From NCBI GenBank assembly GCA_049609325.1, contig JBMYYK010000051.1:1-8283 (forward strand): DNA of 8,283 bases, given 5' to 3'. The notes beneath the pieces are model-generated. The model saw only the letters and a program-made list of their open reading frames with translations, was not told where the DNA came from and did not search any database. Position numbers and translations under genes: made by a program. Below are positions 1 to 6,226 of this stretch, piece after piece. This stretch comes from GCA-2733415 sp049609325 (lineage in GTDB: Bacteria; Bacteroidota; Bacteroidia; Flavobacteriales; Flavobacteriaceae). Within the stretch, counting starts at the first letter, position 1, and each line of letters starts with the position of its first letter.

Positions 1-21
1 ATTTTGAGTAATTTCTATATG

Positions 22-60
22 TGATTTCTCACTTCACTTTGTTACGTTTCGAAATGACAA
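22..60. repeat. Short interspersed intergenic repeat (flavobacterial GTCATTTCGA...GAGAAATC type)
   Basis: Read on the minus strand, this stretch begins TTGTCATTTCGA and ends GAAGTGAGAAATCA. That matches the general pattern of a small repeat I know to be scattered between genes in many Bacteroidota genomes (GTCATTTCGA ... GAAGTGAGAAATC). Its ends are partly self-complementary (GATTTC near 23-28 against GAAATG at 51-56), so the transcript could form a weak imperfect hairpin. It starts only a few bases past the truB stop codon, where such repeats often sit. There is only one copy in this window, so the call rests on recognition of the pattern rather than on repetition seen here. It lacks a GC-rich stem with a T-run, so it is not a convincing terminator. 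Confidence 0.5.
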
Positions 61-67
61 ATCTAAA

Positions 68-769
68 TTAGTCTTTTAATTCTCCTAAATACTGCTGTTC
101 AAAATCTATAGGGCAGATAGCATTATCAGTATTAAACTCACCAATTTTTGTGCGACGTAATTTTGATAAATGCCCGCCAGATTGTAAAGCTTTGCCAAAA
201 TCATGAGCTAAAGAACGGATGTAGGTTCCTTTGCTACACACTACTCTAAACTCAACTTTAGGGAATTCAATGTTAGTGATTTCAAATTTAGAGATGGTAA
301 TTTGCCTTGGTTCTACCTTAACATCTTCATTATTTCTAGCATACTCATAGAGGCGTTTACCGTCTTTTTTTAATGCAGAAAATACAGGAGGGTATTGCTG
401 AATATCACCTATGAACTGCTGTGTTGTTTTATGAATCAAGTCTTCGGTAATATGATCTGTAGGGAAGGTTTCTGTAACCTCAGTTTCTAAATCATATGAA
501 GGGGTAGTGCCCCCTAAAGTAATTTCACCAGTGTATTCCTTTATCTGACCTTGAAATTCGCTTAATCTTTTGGTGAATTTTCCAGTACAAATAATTAATA
601 AGCCCGTAGCTAACGGATCTAAAGTACCGGCATGCCCCACCTTTATTTTTTTGATGTCAAATGCTTTTTTAATGACCCAACGCACTTTATTTACGGCTTG
701 AAAAGAACTCCAAGTTAAAGGTTTGTCAATTAATAGTATTTGTCCAGCTTTAAAGTCTTCAGCAGTCAT
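68..769 (-). CDS. truB: tRNA pseudouridine(55) synthase TruB
   Basis: Converts U55 in the T-loop of elongator tRNAs to pseudouridine in the cytoplasm. The TruB family signature is plain: after an N-terminal LLIDKPLTWSS segment comes GHAGTLDPLATG, whose D51 is the expected catalytic aspartate. The SKGTYIRSLAHDFG motif starting near residue 179 is the second conserved block, where R185 is expected to contact the catalytic Asp. At 233 aa it is shorter than E. coli TruB (about 314 aa). It ends soon after the catalytic domain, so it lacks the C-terminal PUA-like extension, which is common in this phylum. The ATG at 769 lies 4 nt after the uppP stop, so this is the last visible gene of the ftsX operon. 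No terminator is evident in the 67 bases downstream. Confidence 0.97.
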   Translation of the reverse strand: MTAEDFKAGQILLIDKPLTWSSFQAVNKVRWVIKKAFDIKKIKVGHAGTLDPLATGLLIICTGKFTKRLSEFQGQIKEYTGEITLGGTTPSYDLETEVTETFPTDHITEDLIHKTTQQFIGDIQQYPPVFSALKKDGKRLYEYARNNEDVKVEPRQITISKFEITNIEFPKVEFRVVCSKGTYIRSLAHDFGKALQSGGHLSKLRRTKIGEFNTDNAICPIDFEQQYLGELKD

Positions 770-773
770 AGTC

Positions 774-1568
774 TTAATTCAAAAGTGTGTAAATAATAGC
801 TATTGCTCCAACACAAAAGCAATAAATGGCAAAGTAAGATAGTTTGCTTTTCTTTACCAATGCAATCATCCAAGTACAAGCAAAAATTCCTGAAATAAAA
901 GCTGCTATAAAACCAGCCGTAAGCGGAATTGCTTGATTGCTGTTAAACGACAGTTCTCCACTTAATACATCTTTAGCAATTTTCCCAAAAATTAAAGGGA
1001 CTACCATTAAGAATGAAAATCGTGCAGCTTTAGTTTTATCCACACCCAATAATACAGAAGTAGAAATTGTAGCTCCCGAGCGTGAAATACCAGGTAACAT
1101 GGCAATGGCTTGTGATAGTCCTATTATAATTGAGTGAACCACAGATACATTTTTAGTAGTGTCTTTAGCTTTGTCGGCTAAAAATAATAGCGCTCCGGTA
1201 ATTAATAGCATTATGCCAACTAATAGTATACTGCCGCCAAATAGCTGTTCCAACTGTTTTTCAAAAAATAACCCAACAATTACAGCGGGTAACATTGAAA
1301 TGATGATTTTAAAAATGAACTGCATGTCGTTATTCCATTTGAATTTTAAGACTCCTTTAATGATGTCTAAAATATCTTTTCTGAAAATAACCACGGTGCT
1401 TAAGGCTGTTGCAAAGTGCAATACTACGGTAAATAGTAGACTTTCTTCACCTACAGAGGTGTCACCTAAAATGGCTTTCCCAAGTTCTAAATGACCTGAA
1501 GATGATACCGGTAAAAACTCAGTTAACCCTTGAATAATTCCAAGAATAATTGCTTTAATAATGTCCAT
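774..1568 (-). CDS. uppP: Undecaprenyl-diphosphatase UppP (BacA family)
   Basis: Integral membrane phosphatase that dephosphorylates undecaprenyl pyrophosphate to the monophosphate carrier used for peptidoglycan and surface polysaccharide synthesis. Overproduction of this family gives bacitracin resistance. At 264 aa it is close to the family norm (about 270). Both active-site signatures are present: QGLTEFLPVSSSGHL at residues 13-27, with E17, the serine cluster S22-S24 and H26, and PGISRSG at 159-165 with R163. Hydrophobic segments alternate through the whole protein, as expected for a polytopic enzyme with re-entrant loops. Its ATG shares one base with the TAA of the upstream DUF3098 gene (TAATG), which suggests translational coupling. 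The link to ftsX in one operon fits a cell-envelope role. Confidence 0.97.
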   Translation of the reverse strand: MDIIKAIILGIIQGLTEFLPVSSSGHLELGKAILGDTSVGEESLLFTVVLHFATALSTVVIFRKDILDIIKGVLKFKWNNDMQFIFKIIISMLPAVIVGLFFEKQLEQLFGGSILLVGIMLLITGALLFLADKAKDTTKNVSVVHSIIIGLSQAIAMLPGISRSGATISTSVLLGVDKTKAARFSFLMVVPLIFGKIAKDVLSGELSFNSNQAIPLTAGFIAAFISGIFACTWMIALVKKSKLSYFAIYCFCVGAIAIIYTLLN

Positions 1569-1810
1569 TAGTTATCAGACTTCTTATTAAATAGTATGGC
1601 GTAAATTTGAATACCAAAACCGATTAATACCAATGTAGGGGCTAAACGGATGCGTTGGAAGTTGTAAATATCAGGATTGAATACCTTAGGGTCATCACTA
1701 CCACCACCAGACATTAAAATAAAACCAATTGCGATGACAGCTAAACCTATAAACATTAGCTTGTAATTAGCTTTCTTAAAAATAAATTCGGGTTTGTTAT
1801 TATCGCTCAT
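1568..1810 (-). CDS. Small two-TM membrane protein, DUF3098 family
   Basis: 80-aa protein with two predicted membrane helices (about residues 17-35 and 56-74), joined by a short loop holding a GGGSDDPK stretch and a VFNPDIYNFQRIRLAP segment. The F-N-P-(D/E)-I-x-x-F-x-R-I-x-L-A-P pattern at the start of the second helix is the hallmark by which I recognise DUF3098. This family is largely restricted to Bacteroidota and is usually encoded between ftsX and uppP. The charged N-terminus (K12, K13, K17) suggests both termini face the cytoplasm. Its function is unknown. Conserved linkage with FtsX and UppP suggests, as inference only, a small accessory role in envelope growth or division. The start lies 2 nt after the preceding lipoprotein gene and the stop overlaps the uppP start. 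Confidence 0.88.
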   Translation of the reverse strand: MSDNNKPEFIFKKANYKLMFIGLAVIAIGFILMSGGGSDDPKVFNPDIYNFQRIRLAPTLVLIGFGIQIYAILFNKKSDN

Positions 1811-1812
1811 AA

Positions 1813-2148
1813 TTAATTAAATTCGGTGTATAAAATTGTGTCATTAATAACTAATTGGGCCACATGTTCTGAGGTGCCAATACTATATTTTGGTAAATGT
1901 AATGTGACGTTTTTATCTAATATTTGTTCAGACAGTTTAGCGATGTTTAAGCCGTGTTCCAAACCTCTATTAATGTAATAATGATCGCCACCAGCATCAC
2001 TAATAACAATGTCATTAGATTTACCTTCTGCAATTTTAATAATTTTAACTGATATCGTCACACAATTTTCTGGTTTTGGGTTTTTTATAACACATGAGTG
2101 TATGATAAAAGCACCGCAAAAGGCAAGTAAGTACAACGCAGTTTTCAT
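1813..2148 (-). CDS. Putative small lipoprotein of unknown function in the ftsX-uppP operon
   Basis: 111-aa protein I cannot assign to a named family. The N-terminus (MKTALYLLAFCGAFIIHSC) looks like a short type II signal peptide: one Lys, a hydrophobic core, and a lipobox-like IHSC with C19 as the probable lipidated cysteine. C19 is followed by a short polar tail (KNPKPEN). The mature part is predicted mostly beta, with alternating hydrophobic residues (VTISVKIIKI, NVTLHLP, VAQLVINDTILYTEFN), a DAGGDHYYINRGLEHGLN segment and a single remaining cysteine. It might be a compact OB-like beta-barrel, but that is a guess. An in-frame ATG at 2250 would add 34 residues lying entirely within ftsX coding sequence and would bury the signal peptide, so I chose ATG 2148. 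That codon overlaps the ftsX TAA by one base (TAATG). The protein probably sits in the periplasm or outer membrane. Confidence 0.75.
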   Translation of the reverse strand: MKTALYLLAFCGAFIIHSCVIKNPKPENCVTISVKIIKIAEGKSNDIVISDAGGDHYYINRGLEHGLNIAKLSEQILDKNVTLHLPKYSIGTSEHVAQLVINDTILYTEFN

Positions 2149-3026
2149 TAGTAATACAAATCTTCTGTTTTTAAATTTAAGAAGCGTTGGGTGGCAAAAA
2201 AGGTACTTATCCAGGTAATTACAATACCTAAAATAACTACTCCTGTACATAAAGCGGCAAAAACTGTTGGTTGAGCAAGTAGCTGTAATTCTGGTATGTT
2301 TTTATCTAAATAATATGCAATAATCACTAAACCTACAACAGCAATTAAGGAGCCGATAATGCCTAAACGGATGCTCTTCCAGATAAATGGTTTTCTAATG
2401 AATCGTTTGGTAGCACCTACCATTTGCATGGTTTTTATAATGAAACGTTTTGAATATACAGCTAAACGAATGGAGCTGTTAATTAATAACATGGCAATGA
2501 ATGCAAATACAGCACTGATGGCAATAAGCCAAAAACTGATACGTTTTACATTTTTATTCATTAAGGATACCAAGTCAATATCATAACGCACCTCGTCGAT
2601 ATAGTTTTTTTGTAGCAATTCAGTTTTAATTTCTTCCAAGCTGTTTAGCGTTACAAATTCGCTATTTAAAAACACATCGATAGAATTTTGAAACGGATTG
2701 TAACCTATAAAATCCATAAACTCTTCTCCGTTTTCTTCTTGAGCTATAGTAGCTGCCTCTTCTTTTGAAACAAAACGTGAAGATTTCACGTAGTCTGCTA
2801 ATTTTAAATTTTGTTGCAGTTGTTTGATTTCAATGTCTTTGGCACTGTCTTTCAAGTCTATTGATAATGCAATTTGCTCTTTAAAGTGCTTTTCAACTTT
2901 TGAAGCATTAATGACTAATAAACCTAAAACACCAACCAAAAACAACACTAAAGTGATACTAAGTATCACAGAAAAGTATGAAGATATCAACCGTCTTTTT
3001 TGGTATTTTTCAAAGGATGCGCTCAT
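2148..3026 (-). CDS. ftsX: Cell division protein FtsX (ABC transporter-like permease)
   Basis: Membrane subunit of the FtsEX complex, which couples ATP hydrolysis by FtsE in the cytoplasm to activation of peptidoglycan hydrolases at the septum. At 292 aa it has the FtsX layout. A basic cytoplasmic N-terminus (KYQKRR) leads to TM1 at about residues 15-38. A periplasmic domain of about 120 residues follows, containing the typical VSKEEA and GYNPFQNSIDVFL segments. Three more helices lie at about 164-185, 217-240 and 252-277. The cytoplasmic loop between TM2 and TM3 holds SKRFIIKTMQMVGATKRFIRKPF, the coupling region expected to contact FtsE. The protein ends on a short hydrophilic tail. FtsE is not encoded in this window. 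The gene starts the minus-strand operon and is divergent from leuS. I found no clear TAnnTTTG promoter for it. Confidence 0.95.
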   Translation of the reverse strand: MSASFEKYQKRRLISSYFSVILSITLVLFLVGVLGLLVINASKVEKHFKEQIALSIDLKDSAKDIEIKQLQQNLKLADYVKSSRFVSKEEAATIAQEENGEEFMDFIGYNPFQNSIDVFLNSEFVTLNSLEEIKTELLQKNYIDEVRYDIDLVSLMNKNVKRISFWLIAISAVFAFIAMLLINSSIRLAVYSKRFIIKTMQMVGATKRFIRKPFIWKSIRLGIIGSLIAVVGLVIIAYYLDKNIPELQLLAQPTVFAALCTGVVILGIVITWISTFFATQRFLNLKTEDLYY

Positions 3027-3096
3027 GAAAATTGATTGTATTAGAAAAGTAAAAATACTAAAACTAAGCTAACCGCGTAATTAAATTAACTAAACT

Positions 3097-3126
3097 TTTG
3101 TCATTCATGCATTAACTGTAAATTTG
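3097..3126 (+). promoter_or_regulatory. Bacteroidota-type promoter for leuS
   Basis: A perfect TAnnTTTG -7 element (TAAATTTG, 3119-3126) is preceded by a TTTG -33 element at 3097-3100 with an 18-nt spacer. Both fit the primary sigma-factor consensus of Flavobacterium and Bacteroides. The -7 element ends 22 nt before the leuS ATG, implying a very short leader with an A-rich ribosome entry region (ACAAAAGATAAACAA) instead of a Shine-Dalgarno sequence. Such a leader leaves no room for a T-box or peptide-based attenuator. Inferred from sequence only. Confidence 0.7.
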
Positions 3127-3148
3127 CACCCATACAAAAGATAAACAA

Positions 3149-6100
3149 ATGCAGTATAATTTTAATGATATAGAAGCCAAATGGCAAAAATATTGGGCAA
3201 CTAACGGAACGTTTAAAGCTTCAAATAGTTCAGAAAAACCGAAGTATTATGTGTTAGATATGTTTCCTTATCCGTCAGGAGCAGGGTTGCATGTTGGTCA
3301 TCCGTTAGGATATATTGCAAGTGATATCTATGCGCGTTTTAAACGCCACCAAGGGTTTAATGTTTTACATCCGCAAGGGTATGATAGTTTTGGGTTGCCT
3401 GCAGAACAGTATGCTATTCAAACAGGGCAACATCCTGCAGTAACCACGGAAACTAACGTGACGCGTTATAGAGAACAATTAGATAAAATCGGATTTTCGT
3501 TTGATTGGTCTCGTGAAGTGCGTACGTCTAATCCGGAATATTATAAATGGACACAGTGGATTTTCATTCAATTGTTCAATTCATGGTATAATAAAGACAC
3601 TAAAAAAGCGGAAGATATCACTAGCTTGGTGTCATTATTTGAGATTTCAGGAAATGCAACTGTAAATGCTGAGTGTGACGATGATGTAAGGGTATTTTCT
3701 GCTGATGAGTGGAATGCATTTTCTGAAAAAGAACAACAAGATGTATTGTTACAATACCGATTAACCTATTTGGCGGAAACTGAAGTGAATTGGTGTCCGG
3801 CTTTAGGAACTGTATTAGCAAATGATGAAATTGTAAATGGCGTTTCTGAACGCGGTGGTCATGAAGTGGTGCGTAAAAAAATGACCCAATGGTCTATGCG
3901 TATTTCTGCTTATGCTGAACGTTTATTGAATGGTATTGATTACAATCAAGATAATTTAGATTGGACAGATTCCATTAAAGAAATCCAGCGCAATTGGATT
4001 GGGAAGTCTGTTGGGGCTTCAGTAACATTTAATGTGGTTGGGCATGACGCAACTATTGAGGTGTTTACCACACGTCCTGATACCATTTTCGGCGTGTCGT
4101 TTATGACCTTGGCGCCAGAACACGAATTAGTATCACAAATTGTAACTGACGACCAAAAAGATGCTGTAAATGCGTACATAGAATCTACTGCAAAACGTAG
4201 CGAGCGTGAGCGTATGGCAGATGTAAAAACCATTTCCGGAGTGTTTACAGGAGCGTATGCTGAGCATCCGTTTACCAAAGAACCTGTGCCGGTTTGGATT
4301 GGGGATTATGTATTGGCAAGTTATGGTACAGGGGCTGTAATGGCGGTACCTTGTGGTGATCAGCGCGATTATGATTTTGCGAAACATTTTGATATTGCCA
4401 TACCAAATATTTTTGAAAATGTAGATATTTCTGAAGCTGCTCATGCTGATAAATCGGTGAAAATTGCCAATTCAGATTTCCTAAATGGGTTGAATGCTAA
4501 AAAAGCAGCGAAGTTGGCCATTTATAAATTAGAAGAATTAGGACAAGGCCTAGGGAAAACACAATACCGCTTGCGTGATGCTGTATTCTCGCGTCAGCGT
4601 TATTGGGGAGAGCCATTTCCAGTATACTATAAAGATGGATTGCCACAAATGATTGCTACGGAACATTTGCCAATTCAATTACCAGACGTAGAAAAATACT
4701 TGCCTACAGAAACAGGTGAACCGCCATTAGGTAATGCTACTAATTGGGCTTGGGATACCACAACAAATACCGTAGTGTCTAATGACAAGGTCAATAACGA
4801 AACAGTATTTCCGTTAGAACTGAACACTATGCCAGGTTGGGCTGGAAGCTCGTGGTATATGTTCCGTTATATGGATTCTCAAAACAAGGAAGAATTTGCC
4901 GATGAAACTCAATTAGACTATTGGCAAAATGTAGATTTATACATTGGTGGATCTGAACACGCTACAGGACACTTGTTGTATTCTCGTTTCTGGACAAAGT
5001 TTTTACACGATAGAGGATTCTTATCTGTAGATGAGCCGTTCAAAAAAATGATCAATCAAGGAATGATTTTAGGGACGAGTCCTAAAGGTGTTTTATTACC
5101 AAAAAGCATAGATAATATTCTAGGAGACAAACTTATTACTGGAGAATTAAGAAAGGATAGATTTGGGAATAATATTGGTGTTCCAGATATAGTTTTAAGG
5201 AAAGACGGAAATAAAGAGTACAGAGATTGGTTGCTTTATCCGATGGAAATTTTAAATTTTTGTAAGCTTGAAAGTTATAAAACTGACATTATCCCTTTAG
5301 ATGAGGTTTCTCATGACGGAAATATTGTTTATATAACAGATGAGTCAATAGGTAAATTAAGATCAAAATATGCTAAATATAATAACCTTCAAATAGGGAG
5401 TTTAGAAGATCTTAAAAAATTAAATATTGTATTTGATGGTGATTTGGAAACTGTACTAGATCCTGAAAAAGTTGTATTAAAGATTGAAATTGAAAAAATG
5501 TCGAAGTCTAAATACAATGTTGTGAACCCAGATGACATTTGTGAGCAGTATGGTGCAGATACCTTGCGTTTGTATGAAATGTTTTTAGGACCTTTAGAGC
5601 AAGCTAAACCGTGGAACACAGCAGGGATTACAGGAGTGCATAACTTCTTAAAGAAACTATGGAAACTCTACGCAGATGATAATGGTGTGAAAGTAAGTGA
5701 TGCGCCTGCTACAAAAGACAATTTAAAGACTTTACATAAAACAATAAAGAAAGTAACGGAAGATATTGAGAACTTTTCGTTTAACACTTCGGTATCTACA
5801 TTTATGATTTGCGTTAATGAGCTAACGTCTCAAAAATGTACTTCACGAGAAATTTTAGAACCTTTAGCTATTGTTATTGCACCATATGCACCACATATTG
5901 CTGAAGAATTATGGGCCATGTTAGGATATAATACATCAATTTCTGATGTGCCATTTCCAAAATTTGAAGAGAAACATTTGGTAGAGAGTAGTAAAAACTA
6001 TCCTGTGTCATTTAATGGTAAAATGCGTTTTATGTTAGAGTTGCCATTAGATATGAGTAAAGATGATATTGAAACAACGGTTATGGCTGATGAACGTACT

Positions 6101-6175
6101 CAAAAACAGTTAGACGGACGTACGCCAAAGAAAATTATTATCGTACCAGGAAAAATTATCAATTTGGTAGGATGA
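3149..6175 (+). CDS. leuS: Leucyl-tRNA synthetase, with an atypical segment before KMSKS
   Basis: Charges tRNA-Leu with leucine in the cytoplasm; class Ia synthetase, 1008 aa. The HIGH-type motif is HVGH at residues 48-51, following DMFPYPSGAGL, and KMSKS is at 783-787. The CP1 editing domain is recognised by TTRPDT at 307-312 and GTGAVMAVPCGDQRDYDFA, with the conserved editing aspartate region DQRD at 404-407. Residues about 150-205 form an acidic insertion before YLAETEVNWCP that I recognise as normal in Bacteroidota LeuRS. The anticodon-binding and C-terminal parts (LGPLEQAKPWNT, NGKMRF, IIVPGKIINLVG at the end) are also typical. The exception is P645 to about I780, where the usual LeuRS-specific region is replaced by sequence of different composition and codon use, described separately. 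The reading frame stays open throughout and all catalytic motifs survive, so the enzyme is probably active. Divergent from ftsX, convergent with the next gene. Confidence 0.97.
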   Translation: MQYNFNDIEAKWQKYWATNGTFKASNSSEKPKYYVLDMFPYPSGAGLHVGHPLGYIASDIYARFKRHQGFNVLHPQGYDSFGLPAEQYAIQTGQHPAVTTETNVTRYREQLDKIGFSFDWSREVRTSNPEYYKWTQWIFIQLFNSWYNKDTKKAEDITSLVSLFEISGNATVNAECDDDVRVFSADEWNAFSEKEQQDVLLQYRLTYLAETEVNWCPALGTVLANDEIVNGVSERGGHEVVRKKMTQWSMRISAYAERLLNGIDYNQDNLDWTDSIKEIQRNWIGKSVGASVTFNVVGHDATIEVFTTRPDTIFGVSFMTLAPEHELVSQIVTDDQKDAVNAYIESTAKRSERERMADVKTISGVFTGAYAEHPFTKEPVPVWIGDYVLASYGTGAVMAVPCGDQRDYDFAKHFDIAIPNIFENVDISEAAHADKSVKIANSDFLNGLNAKKAAKLAIYKLEELGQGLGKTQYRLRDAVFSRQRYWGEPFPVYYKDGLPQMIATEHLPIQLPDVEKYLPTETGEPPLGNATNWAWDTTTNTVVSNDKVNNETVFPLELNTMPGWAGSSWYMFRYMDSQNKEEFADETQLDYWQNVDLYIGGSEHATGHLLYSRFWTKFLHDRGFLSVDEPFKKMINQGMILGTSPKGVLLPKSIDNILGDKLITGELRKDRFGNNIGVPDIVLRKDGNKEYRDWLLYPMEILNFCKLESYKTDIIPLDEVSHDGNIVYITDESIGKLRSKYAKYNNLQIGSLEDLKKLNIVFDGDLETVLDPEKVVLKIEIEKMSKSKYNVVNPDDICEQYGADTLRLYEMFLGPLEQAKPWNTAGITGVHNFLKKLWKLYADDNGVKVSDAPATKDNLKTLHKTIKKVTEDIENFSFNTSVSTFMICVNELTSQKCTSREILEPLAIVIAPYAPHIAEELWAMLGYNTSISDVPFPKFEEKHLVESSKNYPVSFNGKMRFMLELPLDMSKDDIETTVMADERTQKQLDGRTPKKIIIVPGKIINLVG
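5081..5488 (+). other. Compositionally distinct segment inside leuS (LeuRS-specific domain position)
   Basis: Codes for about 136 residues (P645 to I780) between the conserved MINQGMILGTS and EKMSKSKYN motifs. By hand count 5081-5490 is about 28% GC, against about 36% for 4861-5080 and about 41% for 5491-5640. All five Arg codons are AGA or AGG, while most of leuS uses CGN, and ATA is used for about a third of the isoleucines. Alanine is nearly absent. The residues (for example GVPDIVLRKDGNKEYRDW and LYPMEILNF) do not resemble the short VDV.../EFILEDGKYI stretch I expect here in Bacteroidota LeuRS. There are no flanking repeats, no splice-type Cys or His-Asn junction residues and no endonuclease motif. 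It therefore looks like a swapped or inserted domain, not an intein. Its boundaries are approximate. Confidence 0.65.
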
Positions 6176-6198
6176 TGTTTTAAGTGATAATTATTATC

Positions 6199-6226
6199 AA
6201 AAGCCAGTTCTTAGGAGCTGGCTTTT
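6199..6226. terminator. Bidirectional intrinsic terminator between convergent genes
   Basis: AAAAGCCAG at 6199-6207 pairs with CTGGCTTTT at 6218-6226. The stem can extend inward by T-G, T-A and C-G pairs, leaving a TTAG loop. On the plus strand it ends in TTTTATCGTTTT, 23 nt after the leuS stop. On the minus strand it also has a run of four T. The last two stem bases are the first two bases of the stop codon (TTA as read on the plus strand, 6225-6227) of the converging gene, so the hairpin probably ends transcription from both sides. Confidence 0.85.

Noticed and set aside
937..1494. Plus-strand open frames opposite uppP (937-1137 and 1159-1494)
   Set aside because: They are antisense shadows of a well-recognised gene, with low-complexity compositions and no family resemblance. 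The same holds for the frames opposite ftsX and leuS.
2149..2250. Upstream start (ATG 2250) for the small lipoprotein, giving 145 aa
   Set aside because: The extra 34 residues overlap ftsX out of frame, are basic and Cys/Tyr rich without family-like character, and would bury a clear signal peptide. ATG 2148 gives a tidy TAATG junction and an N-terminal lipoprotein signal.
3027..3096. Minus-strand promoter for the ftsX operon
   Set aside because: Only weak resemblance (TAGTTTTA, with no TTG at a proper distance). A start site surely exists in or near this region, but I cannot place it from sequence.
3127..3148. T-box riboswitch or leader-peptide attenuator controlling leuS
   Set aside because: The likely promoter ends only 22 nt before the ATG, leaving no space for a structured leader. 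No leucine-codon-rich small reading frame or terminator is present.
5081..5488. Intein or homing endonuclease inside leuS
   Set aside because: The segment is too short for a typical intein. It lacks a starting Cys/Ser and a terminal His-Asn followed by Cys/Ser/Thr, and has no LAGLIDADG, HNH or GIY-YIG motif.
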